From NCBI RefSeq assembly GCF_041397485.1, contig NZ_JAWKWO010000005.1:401880-465879 (forward strand): a stretch of DNA of 64,000 bases. Direction: 5' to 3'. Position numbers and translations under genes: made by a program. Source of the stretch: Zhengella sp020637775. GTDB lineage: Bacteria > Pseudomonadota > Alphaproteobacteria > Rhizobiales > Rhizobiaceae. Below the pieces are notes generated by a model, which worked only from the letters and a program-made list of their open reading frames with translations, was not told where the DNA came from and ran no database searches. Positions 34,897-42,333 of the stretch are shown here, piece by piece. The first letter of the stretch is position 1, and every line of letters begins with the position of its first letter.

Positions 34897-36789
34897 TCAG
34901 GGCAGGATTTGAGCTGCGGGGTCCAGTCGATAGCCATACTGGCGACGGTTCTCGATCAGGATGTCCCGGGCAGGACTGACCCCGTGAATTGCCTGGTAGA
35001 AGTCGGCCAGTTCCGCCCGGCAGCGTTTCACGTTCTGGGTAACGACCGATTTTGACGATCCCGTCAGGTCAGCAAGGTTGCCTGCCGTTACGAACTGGTG
35101 CTCATCAGGTGAACGCCCTTCCATGACGTCCTCTTCCCATGCCGGCCTGAGCTTGTGGGCGACAAGGGATGGCGCGCCATGGACACAACCAAGGTCAACC
35201 ACCTCGACCCATGGTCTGTCATCTCCTGACGATGAGAAGCGAACGCGCAAGGGAAACGCAACGCTGTCGAAGGCTGGGGGTTCTTCCCCGACCGGATGGG
35301 TACCAACGACATCCAGCGGCGGAACACCCGGAACTTGAATTGCTGCCGGCCGCGGCTCCAGGCCTGCTCCACTTGTCTGCTTCGATATGAACGCGCCCAG
35401 CAACGAATCCGGCCGCAAACGACCTTGTTCAACCAGCGCGGCGCTGCCAGCAATCGCCTTATTCAGAACGTTACGCACGGCCTGACCGTGGAGCCTCTGC
35501 AGGTCCAGGACACGTTTGGCTGTGACAGATACGGATTCCCCCGGGAATCCTTCACAGATTCTGGCCACTTCGCCGCCAAACCGCTCCATGAACTCGACAT
35601 CGGTCATGACGGAGAGCCGTCGTGCATGCTCCGTCCAGTCAAGAGCCATTGTCATGGACTTGATATCATGGCGCTCGCCGGTGAGGACATCCGTTTCGTA
35701 GATTTCCGGCGGTTCATGGTCTGCCAGATCACTGGCGAGGACAGCGAAGCGCCGGTCAAGGCATTGTGAGCAGCGACCGCAATGGGTGTGAAGCTTGGTG
35801 GCCGTATAGACACTGCTGCAGCTGATTGTATTCTTCAGCAGGTCGGCACCTCCGTGAGAACGAAGCCGATCCAGAACCTGCGCCTTGGTCATCCACTGGT
35901 AGGGATTAGACAGATCGACGTCCGCGTCGATCGTCTTCAGGAGATGATCGAGCAGGCGCATCGACAAGGGATGAGTGGTTCGTGTCGCCATGGTTCCGAT
36001 GACCTGCTCGGAAATCGGCAACTGGTGGCTGACGACACCATTCTCGAAAAACCGGATGATCTTCGCCCCCAAGGAGCTGGCGATGGCATAGGCGATGGCG
36101 GTGAACAGGAACGAGCGTGTTCGCTGGGTGCGTTCCTTCGAATCGCTGCCGACACGCTGCGCGGTGACCGGGACATGGACCAGGCGATCGGGAAAACGCT
36201 CCGCCAGCGCCGAAACAAGCCGGTCCTGCTGAGCATGAAGTTTGTTTGCCGACCGACGTGTAACCAGTGCCACGCGCTTGTTGGTGGTCGCCAGCGTCTC
36301 AAGCGCCCCGGTCAGGGAATCGAGACCGCCAGAGAACAGGATGACCTCATCGATCTGGCGGGCGGCGTCCGAAACCGGGTCAAACTGGAGAAACCCCTGT
36401 CGTCCCTGCGGATCGATCCTCTGTTCAAAGGCGAACTGGAAGTAATCGTCAGACACGAACGATGCTGTACTGACAACGGCCTCCATCACATCCGGATGGG
36501 ACCAGAAATCGGGGTCGTGAACGGGAATGGTGAGCCGGAAGCGGCGGCGCCATCGTTCTCCAAAATCCGGGCGGGTATCTCCACCGCGTTTGATCCCCGT
36601 ATCAGCGGCAAAGATGCAGGCGGAAATCTCGACCAGGTCTTCCGTGCGTTCATCGAGGGACCTCAGCGCCCTCGCCTCGATCTTTTCCGTCCCAAGGTTG
36701 AACGTCGGATTGTGGCCATTCACGCGGATCGGTTCGCGGTTTTGCACCCGGCCGTTGCCTTCCAGGATTTCGAGGAGTGCATCACGCAT
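34897..36789 (-). CDS. QueC-like PP-loop enzyme fused to a C-terminal winged helix
   Basis: 630 residues. An N-terminal region (~1-145) of unknown fold precedes a QueC-type domain. The ATP pyrophosphatase PP-loop is 'ILFSGGLDSLTGALETL' (SGGLDS at 153-158), and the zinc site of QueC is kept: Cys324 and 'HCGRCSQC' (Cys337, 340, 343). QueC proper converts carboxy-deazaguanine to preQ0. The extra ~270 C-terminal residues end in 'TGSSKSVVTQNVKRCRAELA' and 'ENRRQYGYRLDP' (about 575-623), a winged-helix signature of OmpR-like DNA-binding domains. No queD/queE/queF gene is nearby, so queuosine synthesis is unlikely. The gene overlaps its partner by eight bases. QueC-like proteins serve in QatABCD and type IV CBASS defence, so a defence role is my preferred reading. 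Confidence 0.8.
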   Translation of the reverse strand: MRDALLEILEGNGRVQNREPIRVNGHNPTFNLGTEKIEARALRSLDERTEDLVEISACIFAADTGIKRGGDTRPDFGERWRRRFRLTIPVHDPDFWSHPDVMEAVVSTASFVSDDYFQFAFEQRIDPQGRQGFLQFDPVSDAARQIDEVILFSGGLDSLTGALETLATTNKRVALVTRRSANKLHAQQDRLVSALAERFPDRLVHVPVTAQRVGSDSKERTQRTRSFLFTAIAYAIASSLGAKIIRFFENGVVSHQLPISEQVIGTMATRTTHPLSMRLLDHLLKTIDADVDLSNPYQWMTKAQVLDRLRSHGGADLLKNTISCSSVYTATKLHTHCGRCSQCLDRRFAVLASDLADHEPPEIYETDVLTGERHDIKSMTMALDWTEHARRLSVMTDVEFMERFGGEVARICEGFPGESVSVTAKRVLDLQRLHGQAVRNVLNKAIAGSAALVEQGRLRPDSLLGAFISKQTSGAGLEPRPAAIQVPGVPPLDVVGTHPVGEEPPAFDSVAFPLRVRFSSSGDDRPWVEVVDLGCVHGAPSLVAHKLRPAWEEDVMEGRSPDEHQFVTAGNLADLTGSSKSVVTQNVKRCRAELADFYQAIHGVSPARDILIENRRQYGYRLDPAAQILP

Positions 36790-37612
36790 CGAGCCCTCTC
36801 TTGCGCTTCAGCTCCTCCGTTATCTTCTTGAAGGCGACGGCACCGAACGCGGCTGCGCGTTGCGAACTGATCGTGCCATCCCGGTGCAACGTGGCTCCGT
36901 ACCAGCCGCCTGCGAACTCCTTGATGATCCGGGTTGCTTCCATCGAGTATTGCGTGAGCGACTGACCGAACGCGCTGCGTTCGCTGATGTCGGCAAATCG
37001 CCTCGCTTCCCCCACCCTGGATGAGAGAACGCGTGACAGCCAGGAATTGAGCGTGTCCGACAACAGCCGCGTGTAGAATGACCTTGCCAGGCCAGAGAAC
37101 GCCGCCGAATTGGCAAAACTAGCTGCAGACTGCTGAACATCGGCTGCGCTTGCCGAAATAAGTCCCGGAAGCCTGTCGCCAAGCTGCAGTGAAAGCGTAC
37201 CGAGCAGGCTGCGACGCGCCAGTTCCCCGAAATCCGACCGCCGCCCAGAGGCGCTGGCGACCTGGTCCAGGCAGTTGCCCGCTGCATTGACGATGTCGAT
37301 CAATGACGGATCGTCGCCGACGTTGAGACCCAGAGCACGAAGCTCCGCGCCGAATTCCGGCTGTCGTGCAGCCTGCGGGATCATGGCCAACAGCCGGACC
37401 GCTTCCACGAACACCGGATCGTTGGGCGCATTCTTCAGATCTCGCTCGGCGGCATCCGCGGCCGCCGAGAAGACCGCAGCCTCACGAGCACCATCTTCCA
37501 GCAAGGCCACAACATGTTGCCACTTGCGTGTATTGGGCAGGACGCCGAGATGAATGTGTCCCACCGGTCTTCTCCCATCCGGTGAATGTCTCGGAAAGTT
37601 GAAGCCCGACAT
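36782..37612 (-). CDS. Unrecognised helical partner of the QueC-like enzyme
   Basis: 276 residues, mostly predicted helical, with no signal peptide or membrane segment. The N-terminus is 'MSGFNFPRHSPDGRRPVGHI', rich in Gly/Pro and probably flexible. The C-terminus 'FAGGWYGATLHRDGTISSQR' with 'FGAVAFKKITEELKRKRG' has a conserved look. It precedes and overlaps the QueC-like gene, as QatB precedes QatC, but I cannot show similarity to QatB. The start has only a weak ribosome site, and its upstream region carries an 11-bp inverted repeat. It may be the substrate or effector of the QueC-like enzyme. Confidence 0.72.
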   Translation of the reverse strand: MSGFNFPRHSPDGRRPVGHIHLGVLPNTRKWQHVVALLEDGAREAAVFSAAADAAERDLKNAPNDPVFVEAVRLLAMIPQAARQPEFGAELRALGLNVGDDPSLIDIVNAAGNCLDQVASASGRRSDFGELARRSLLGTLSLQLGDRLPGLISASAADVQQSAASFANSAAFSGLARSFYTRLLSDTLNSWLSRVLSSRVGEARRFADISERSAFGQSLTQYSMEATRIIKEFAGGWYGATLHRDGTISSQRAAAFGAVAFKKITEELKRKRGLDA

Positions 37613-37657
37613 CGACTGTTGTCAACCGTGGCGCGTCTCAGACCCGGCGTGGTTTTG

Positions 37658-37701
37658 CCGTCATGGTCAGGTGCAGCTCCGGACCATGACGGATCATGAC
37701 G
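37658..37701. promoter_or_regulatory. 11-bp inverted repeat plus CATGACG half-sites upstream of the QueC pair
   Basis: CCGTCATGGTC at 37658-37668 and GACCATGACGG at 37682-37692 form a perfect 11-bp inverted repeat with a 13-base spacer, 46 bases before the partner gene. CATGACG follows again at 37695-37701, ten bases after the one inside the right arm. The core CATGAC is the same as in the repeats at 34763-34863. This looks like an operator. The winged helix of the QueC-like protein or the AlpA-like protein are the candidate binders. Confidence 0.6.
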
Positions 37702-37840
37702 CTTGAAAACGTAATTGCTCTTCGCGCGCGCGTGAGAAGATTACGTTCTGATCCGTCACGATGTGTCATGCTGCTAGAAAGCTCTCAGCAGCCGTCGCGG
37801 CTTGTCGCAGAATGTCGGAAATTGTCATTTTCTGTCATTC

Positions 37841-37869
37841 TATCAATGGCTTGGCATCTGTCGTATAAT
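37841..37869 (+). promoter_or_regulatory. Possible promoter of the rightward ParB-methyltransferase cassette
   Basis: A consensus -10 box TATAAT lies at 37864-37869, 33 bases before the ATG at 37902. The hexamer 17 bases upstream (TATCAA) is a poor -35. Two TGTCATT copies at 37823 and 37833, ten bases apart and inverse to the CATGACA repeats, sit just upstream. They could be activator or repressor sites. Confidence 0.4.
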
Positions 37870-37901
37870 CCCGTTCAGTCTTGAAGCACGGGAAATTGCG
37901 C

Positions 37902-39197
37902 ATGTCCGGACTTTCATCTCGCTCCGATGGCACGGTACTTGCGGTCGACTACCGGCCGGTCGATGCCCTGGTGCCTTACGCGAAGAATGCCCGCACCCAT
38001 TCCGACCGGCAGGTCGACGAGATCGCGGCTTCCATCCGGGAATTCGGCTGGACCAACCCGGTTCTTGTCGATGGCGAGAATGGCATCATCGCCGGCCACG
38101 GCAGGCTCATGGCCGCACGCAAGCTCGGAATGGCCGACGTTCCGGTGATCGAACTGAAGGGGCTCACCGAGGCCCAGAAGCGGGCCCTCGTCATCGCCGA
38201 CAACAAGCTGGCGCTCAATGCCGGCTGGGACGAGGACCTGCTTGGGCTCGAACTCGGCGAGCTGCGTGACCTCGGCTTCGACCTTGCCCTGACCGGCTTT
38301 GGCGACATGGAAGTGCTGGCGCTGACAAGCCCTAGCCATGACGGCCTGACCGATCCCGATGACGTACCCGTGGTTCCCGACGACCCGGTCACCAGTCCGG
38401 GCGATGTCTGGCTGCTCGGCAAGCATCGGCTACTCTGCGGTGACGCGACCGTGGCTGACGATGTGGCCCGGGTTCTCGATGACGTGACGCCTCACCTCAT
38501 GGTCACCGACCCGCCCTATGGTGTCGACTACGATCCCGGCTGGCGGGGAATGCTGGCCGACGGATCGAAGCTTGCCCGCGGCAGGGTGCTGAACGACGAC
38601 CGGGCCGACTGGCGGGAGGCCTGGGCGCTGTTTCCGGGCGACGTCGCCTATGTCTGGCATGGCGCCCTGCATGCAAGCCTCGTTGCCACCAGCCTCGAGG
38701 CCTCGGGCTTCGCCATCCGCTCGCAGATCATTTGGGACAAGACCCGCCTCGTGATCGGTCGTGGTGATTATCACTGGGGCCACGAACCGGCCTGGTACGC
38801 CGTGCGCAAGGGCAAGACCGGTCACTGGTCGGGCGACCGGAAACAGTCGACCATCTGGGCCATCGAGCACAGGCGGTCGGAGTCCGGCCATGGCACGCAG
38901 AAGCCCGTGGAATGCATGAAGCGCCCGATCGAGAACAACTCCTCGCCAGGACAGGCGATCTACGAACCCTTCTGCGGCTCAGGCACCACGATCATCGCGG
39001 CCGAGATGACAGGCCGGACCTGCCATGCCATCGAACTGAACCCTGCTTACGTGGATGTTGCCATCAAGCGCTGGCAGGACTTCACCGGCAAGCCGGCTGT
39101 CCTCGAGAGCACCGACGAGACCTTCGAGGATCGGTTGGCCAGGCACGGCGTTCGGAAAACAGACGATGCAGCTTCCTTGATGACCGGGGGGGCATGA
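37902..39197 (+). CDS. ParB-domain DNA methyltransferase (phage type)
   Basis: 431 residues from the ATG at 37902. The N-terminal ~100 residues are a ParB/Srx-like nuclease domain ('ARTHSDRQVDEIAASIREFG', 'IIAGHGRLMAARKLG'). A beta-class amino-methyltransferase follows with 'MVTDPPYGVDYDPGW' (DPPY, motif IV) and 'YEPFCGSGTTIIAAEMTGR' (motif I). It would methylate adenine or cytosine N. In phages this fusion often protects the genome from host restriction. It heads the rightward cassette and precedes a terminase small subunit. Confidence 0.9.
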   Translation: MSGLSSRSDGTVLAVDYRPVDALVPYAKNARTHSDRQVDEIAASIREFGWTNPVLVDGENGIIAGHGRLMAARKLGMADVPVIELKGLTEAQKRALVIADNKLALNAGWDEDLLGLELGELRDLGFDLALTGFGDMEVLALTSPSHDGLTDPDDVPVVPDDPVTSPGDVWLLGKHRLLCGDATVADDVARVLDDVTPHLMVTDPPYGVDYDPGWRGMLADGSKLARGRVLNDDRADWREAWALFPGDVAYVWHGALHASLVATSLEASGFAIRSQIIWDKTRLVIGRGDYHWGHEPAWYAVRKGKTGHWSGDRKQSTIWAIEHRRSESGHGTQKPVECMKRPIENNSSPGQAIYEPFCGSGTTIIAAEMTGRTCHAIELNPAYVDVAIKRWQDFTGKPAVLESTDETFEDRLARHGVRKTDDAASLMTGGA

Positions 39198-39406
39198 ATG
39201 TCTGAGGACCTGAACGCACCAGACCGGCCGCTTCGTCGATCTTGCACAACCGCGAAATTCCCAAGGGGGTGTCAGACACGCAATGATGCGGATAAAGCCC
39301 GCAAACGGTGGAGGTCGAGGCTCCTTCGCCCTTCTGGAAATGGTGCGGATCAGACGACAAACTGCAGGGTTGGCCAGCGCGAACCCGCGAAACGAGGGAT
39401 GACACC

Positions 39407-39847
39407 ATGCGTGGACGCAAGCCTGTCCCGACTGCTCTCAGGCTGGTCAATGGCAATCCCGGCAAGCGGCCGTTGAACCGTAACGAGCCGAAGCCAGTTG
39501 TCGCCATGCCGACCTGCCCGTCGCATCTGTCCGCACCGGCCCGGACGGAGTGGAAACGGCTGGTGCATTCCATGCATGCTCTCGGCATCGTCACCGAACT
39601 CGACCGCGCGGCGCTCGCCGCATACTGCCAGGCCTACGGACGCTGGGTGGAAGCGGAACGGGCCCTGAAGAAGTCCCCGCCCCTGCTGCGCACCCCGGCC
39701 GGCTATGTCCAGCCCTCGCCCTGGCTCGCCATTGCCAACAAGAACCTGGAGCTCATGCACCGCTACATGAGCGAACTGGGCCTGTCACCGGTAGCGCGCA
39801 GCCGGGTCGAGACCGTCAGGCATCTGGGTCCCAAGCCATGGGAATGA
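39407..39847 (+). CDS. P27-family phage terminase small subunit
   Basis: 146 residues from the ATG at 39407 with ACGAGGGA upstream. 'MRGRKPVPTALRLVNGNPGK' is the basic N-terminus typical of P27 TerS, followed by 'CPSHLSAPARTEWKRL', the helical centre and 'LGLSPVARSRVETV'. TerS recognises the packaging site for the large terminase. No large subunit follows in this window. Together with the HTH genes downstream this suggests a satellite that redirects a helper phage's packaging, or simply a remnant. Confidence 0.88.
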   Translation: MRGRKPVPTALRLVNGNPGKRPLNRNEPKPVVAMPTCPSHLSAPARTEWKRLVHSMHALGIVTELDRAALAAYCQAYGRWVEAERALKKSPPLLRTPAGYVQPSPWLAIANKNLELMHRYMSELGLSPVARSRVETVRHLGPKPWE

Positions 39848-39854
39848 TGCGACA

Positions 39855-39938
39855 ATGAGCAACTCGGCGAAGACAGCGGTGGACATCGCAGACCTGAAAC
39901 GGATTGCTGTTCGCCTGCCATTCGAGATGGAGACCTGA
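39855..39938 (+). CDS. Possible 27-residue peptide
   Basis: A short frame 'MSNSAKTAVDIADLKRIAVR' (plus seven residues) begins seven bases after the terminase stop and ends two bases before the next gene. It has no clear ribosome site. It could be the start of a lost gene or a coupling leader. Support is positional only. Confidence 0.2.
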   Translation: MSNSAKTAVDIADLKRIAVRLPFEMET

Positions 39939-39939
39939 C

Positions 39940-40398
39940 ATGGGCCGGCCCGCCCATCGCCCGACGCTCGCCGACCGCCGTCAGGTCGAGATGCTTGCCG
40001 GCTCCGGCGTGCGCGAGGTCCAGATCGCCGGGCTGATCGGCATCGATCCGAAGACGCTGCGCAAGCATTACCGGTCGGAACTCGACCACGGTCATACGAG
40101 GGCCAATGCGAAGGTTGCCGAGAACCTGTTCCGGATTGCCACGGGGGACGGTTACGAGGCCGTCACCGCCGCGATCTTCTGGCTGAAGACCCGCGCCGAC
40201 TGGATCGAGCCCTGTCCGCATCACCCGGTCCATCGCAGCGACCATGACAGCGATCCTGTCGAGCGCATCCGGCAGATGATCCACGGGCCGGCGTCCATGC
40301 CCCATGGGACAGATGACGCGGCGCTCGACGATGAAGACGACGAGCCGGGGATCATCGAACATGACCAGAGGGAACGAGGGAGAACCGGGCATGGCTGA
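39940..40398 (+). CDS. HTH-type element protein, paralogue A
   Basis: 152 residues from the ATG at 39940. An N-terminal helix-turn-helix ('GSGVREVQIAGLIGIDPKTL') is followed by 'ANAKVAENLFRIATGDGYEA' and 'AVTAAIFWLKTRADW'. The acidic C-terminus ('DDAALDDEDDEPG') is unique to this copy. The same motifs recur in the next gene, so the two arose by duplication. Similar proteins are common in phage cassettes near terminase genes. The function is unknown. It overlaps the next gene by eight bases. Confidence 0.75.
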   Translation: MGRPAHRPTLADRRQVEMLAGSGVREVQIAGLIGIDPKTLRKHYRSELDHGHTRANAKVAENLFRIATGDGYEAVTAAIFWLKTRADWIEPCPHHPVHRSDHDSDPVERIRQMIHGPASMPHGTDDAALDDEDDEPGIIEHDQRERGRTGHG

Positions 40399-40747
40399 TA
40401 CCGGCGAGATCGACACCACACTGCCCGATGCCAGGCGGGTCGAGGCACTGGCTGGCTTCGGGCTCTCGGCGGAAGATATCGGTCGTGTCTTCGACATCGC
40501 GCCGGAAACCATCAACTCGATCTATGCCCGGGAACTGGCAGGCGGTCAGGCCAAGGCCAACGCCCGGGTGGCCGAAAGCCTCTACCGCATGGCGCTTGGC
40601 GACGGACGCGGTGCCGTCACGGCTGCCATCTTCTGGCTGAAGACCCGTGCCCGTTGGAAGGAAGAAACCCGCAGTGGCGACCAGTCCGGTGAACCGGTGA
40701 TCGTGACCATCCAGCGGTTTGCACAGGATGGTCCTTCGAAGCAGTGA
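40391..40747 (+). CDS. HTH-type element protein, paralogue B
   Basis: 118 residues starting inside the end of paralogue A. 'LAGFGLSAEDIGRVFDIAPE' is the HTH, then 'ANARVAESLYRMALGDGRG' and 'AVTAAIFWLKTRARW' match paralogue A. The end 'EPVIVTIQRFAQDG' differs. The two may form a heterodimer. Their closeness to a terminase small subunit suggests a role in packaging-site recognition or control, but this is inference. Confidence 0.75.
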   Translation: MADTGEIDTTLPDARRVEALAGFGLSAEDIGRVFDIAPETINSIYARELAGGQAKANARVAESLYRMALGDGRGAVTAAIFWLKTRARWKEETRSGDQSGEPVIVTIQRFAQDGPSKQ

Positions 40748-40889
40748 GGCCGGCTGGGACGGTCAACGGCCTTGCCCAGGAGCGTAGTGGCGTTGATAGA
40801 AACCTGGATATCGGTCACAGCTCACATCTTGATCGAATTATCTGACACAACTTAATAATATTCCTTGGCTTCTCGCTGCTTGTGAGCAC

Positions 40890-40911
40890 ACTGCAAACGG
40901 TGGTTTGCAGT
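40890..40911. promoter_or_regulatory. Perfect palindrome upstream of the resolvase
   Basis: ACTGCAAAC-GGTG-GTTTGCAGT, a 9-bp perfect inverted repeat, ends 21 bases before the resolvase ATG. It could be an operator or part of a recombination site. The central GCAAACGGTGG also occurs at 39301-39311, just before the terminase gene. Confidence 0.5.
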
Positions 40912-40932
40912 TTGAACACCCGGGAGCCGATC

Positions 40933-41631
40933 ATGGTGCAGAGCGCAATCGCCTATCTTCGCGTCTCCACCCAGCGCCAGGGTCGAAGCGGTCTCGGTAT
41001 CGATGCGCAGAGAGCAACGGTCCACCGTTTCGCTGAGGCGGAAGGCTTGGTCATCACAGCCGAATTCGTGGAAGTCGAAACCGGCAAGGGCTGCGATGCG
41101 CTCGACAGGCGCCCTCGCCTGTCAGAAGCCCTCGACATGGCCCGCAAGATGGGCTGTCCGGTCATCGTTGCCAAGCTGGATCGGTTGTCCCGCGACGTCG
41201 CGTTCATCTCCGGCCTGATGGCCCGGCGCATCCCGTTCATCGTGGCCGAACTCGGTGCCGACGCCGATCCCTTCATGCTGCATCTCTATGCGGCCTTGGC
41301 CGAGAAGGAACGCCGTCTGATCTCGGAACGTACGAAAGCCGCCCTCGCCTCGCGCAAGGCAACAGGTACCACGCTGGGCAACCGGACCAATCCGGCGAAG
41401 GCAGCCGCCATCGGCCGGCACTCATGTGTCGAGGAGGCCGACCGTTTCGCAGCGGGCATTCAGCCAATCATCGCCTCCATCCGGCGCTCAGGCATCACCA
41501 GCCTACGCGGCATCGCGACCGCCCTGAACGATCGCGGCATCCGTACCGCCCGCGGCGGCCGGTGGCAGGTGTCCAATGTCCGCAATGTTCTGGCGCGGTG
41601 CGAGGAAGACGGAAGCACGGTCGGTATTTGA
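40933..41631 (+). CDS. Small serine recombinase / resolvase
   Basis: 232 residues from the ATG at 40933 with GGGAG upstream. The resolvase domain has 'AIAYLRVSTQRQGRSGLGID' with the catalytic serine, 'VIVAKLDRLSRDVAFISGL' and 'LAEKERRLISERTKAAL'. The C-terminal ~70 residues are a recombinase-type helix-turn-helix ('SIRRSGITSLRGIATALNDRG'). It belongs to the short resolvase/invertase class, unlike the large recombinase at the left end. It is the last gene of the rightward cassette. Confidence 0.9.
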   Translation: MVQSAIAYLRVSTQRQGRSGLGIDAQRATVHRFAEAEGLVITAEFVEVETGKGCDALDRRPRLSEALDMARKMGCPVIVAKLDRLSRDVAFISGLMARRIPFIVAELGADADPFMLHLYAALAEKERRLISERTKAALASRKATGTTLGNRTNPAKAAAIGRHSCVEEADRFAAGIQPIIASIRRSGITSLRGIATALNDRGIRTARGGRWQVSNVRNVLARCEEDGSTVGI

Positions 41632-41828
41632 TAGGTGGGAAGAATTTCCACCCACGGCGGGAACCTGTTGTCCCCATGCGGTCGGGAACCATGGGACGGC
41701 GGGCAGCTAAAGCGATCTGTCGAATGCAACGGTTCGGTTGATCTGTGGTTCAGACAGACAGACCATATCAACATCGCACCGCCAACGAAATTACCGATCC
41801 GATCTCCCGTAAATTGACGATCTCAAAT

Positions 41829-42110
41829 CTAATCTGGAAGACCATCAACTTTCCGAATGTCTTCCAAGAACACATCCCATTCGGCCCGGTTTGCAAAGCA
41901 GATATTCGCAATTGGGCGGACTTGGATCGCGCTATCAATACTGGCCGGAATAACTACCAAAGCACCCTCAGACTGAACGGTCGGAAGAGCAGACCCGCAT
42001 TTGATGCAGAAGCTTCTTTCGTGTCGGGTCTCTGGAACCCGATAAGTCTGAACGCAATCACGACCAGAAACCCAATCGACCTGACGGACTCTAATACCAA
42101 ATGGAGGAAA
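41829..42110 (-). pseudogene. Truncated GFA/CENP-V-family enzyme
   Basis: The minus-strand frame ending with TAG at 41829 has no start codon; it is open for 93 codons. It encodes 'VQTYRVPETRHERSFCIKCG' and 'SALPTVQSEGALVVIPA', the C-terminal half of GFA (glutathione-dependent formaldehyde-activating) proteins with the zinc-binding CxxC. The N-terminal half, with the first cysteine cluster, is missing; the frame meets a stop at 42111 next to the IS256-like fragment. It was probably broken by that insertion. Confidence 0.7.
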
Positions 42111-42119
42111 TTACCCGTG

Positions 42120-42303
42120 GCACGCTACTGAGCGATGGCCGTATATTTTTGCACCGCCCGGCCTCGAAGGCCAGAAGCGCACGCAAGCCCGCCTCGGCAT
42201 CGCTCGCGCGGAAAATCTGGCGCAACGCGGAAAGGACCGGCTTGCGGTGTTTCCAGTACACGAAGTCCAGACTGTGCCGGATGAGGCTGTCGCATAGCAT
42301 CAT
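42120..42303 (-). mobile_element. IS256-family transposase fragment, frameshifted
   Basis: The minus strand encodes 'IRHSLDFVYWKHRKPVLSAL' and 'RASDAEAGLRALLAFEAG', a conserved internal part of IS256 transposases. Around 42155 the similarity moves to another frame ('AVQKYTAIAQ') and then ends. Only about 60 residues remain. It directly adjoins the truncated GFA gene. Confidence 0.7.
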
Positions 42304-42333
42304 GCCTGAAGCGAGGCGAGGCTTTCGCGGTTG

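Larger units (their letters stand above)
29822..41631. mobile_element. Composite integrative element / phage-satellite-like island
   Basis: The span is defined by gene content, not by seen att sites. It holds a leftward module with a large serine recombinase, DUF2924 protein, P4-type primase and AlpA-like HTH, a QueC-like cargo pair, and a rightward module with ParB-methyltransferase, terminase small subunit and small resolvase. The two recombinases point outward at the two ends. No large terminase, portal, capsid or tail genes are present, so it is a satellite or a remnant rather than a full prophage. Outer limits could extend to the GIY-YIG gene on the left and to about 41.8 kb on the right. 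Confidence 0.6.

Noticed and set aside
34897..37612. Complete QatABCD defence system
   Set aside because: There is a QueC-like gene and a preceding partner, but no KAP-type ATPase (QatA) and no adjacent TatD nuclease (QatD). The tatD at 7605 belongs to the metG core operon.
39198..39476. Open frame directly after the ParB-methyltransferase stop
   Set aside because: It overlaps the start of the terminase gene in another frame and its product has no recognisable pattern; the adjacent ATG is probably chance.
41745..42131. Plus-strand open frame of 128 codons
   Set aside because: The minus strand of the same stretch encodes the recognisable GFA remnant; the plus frame has no features.
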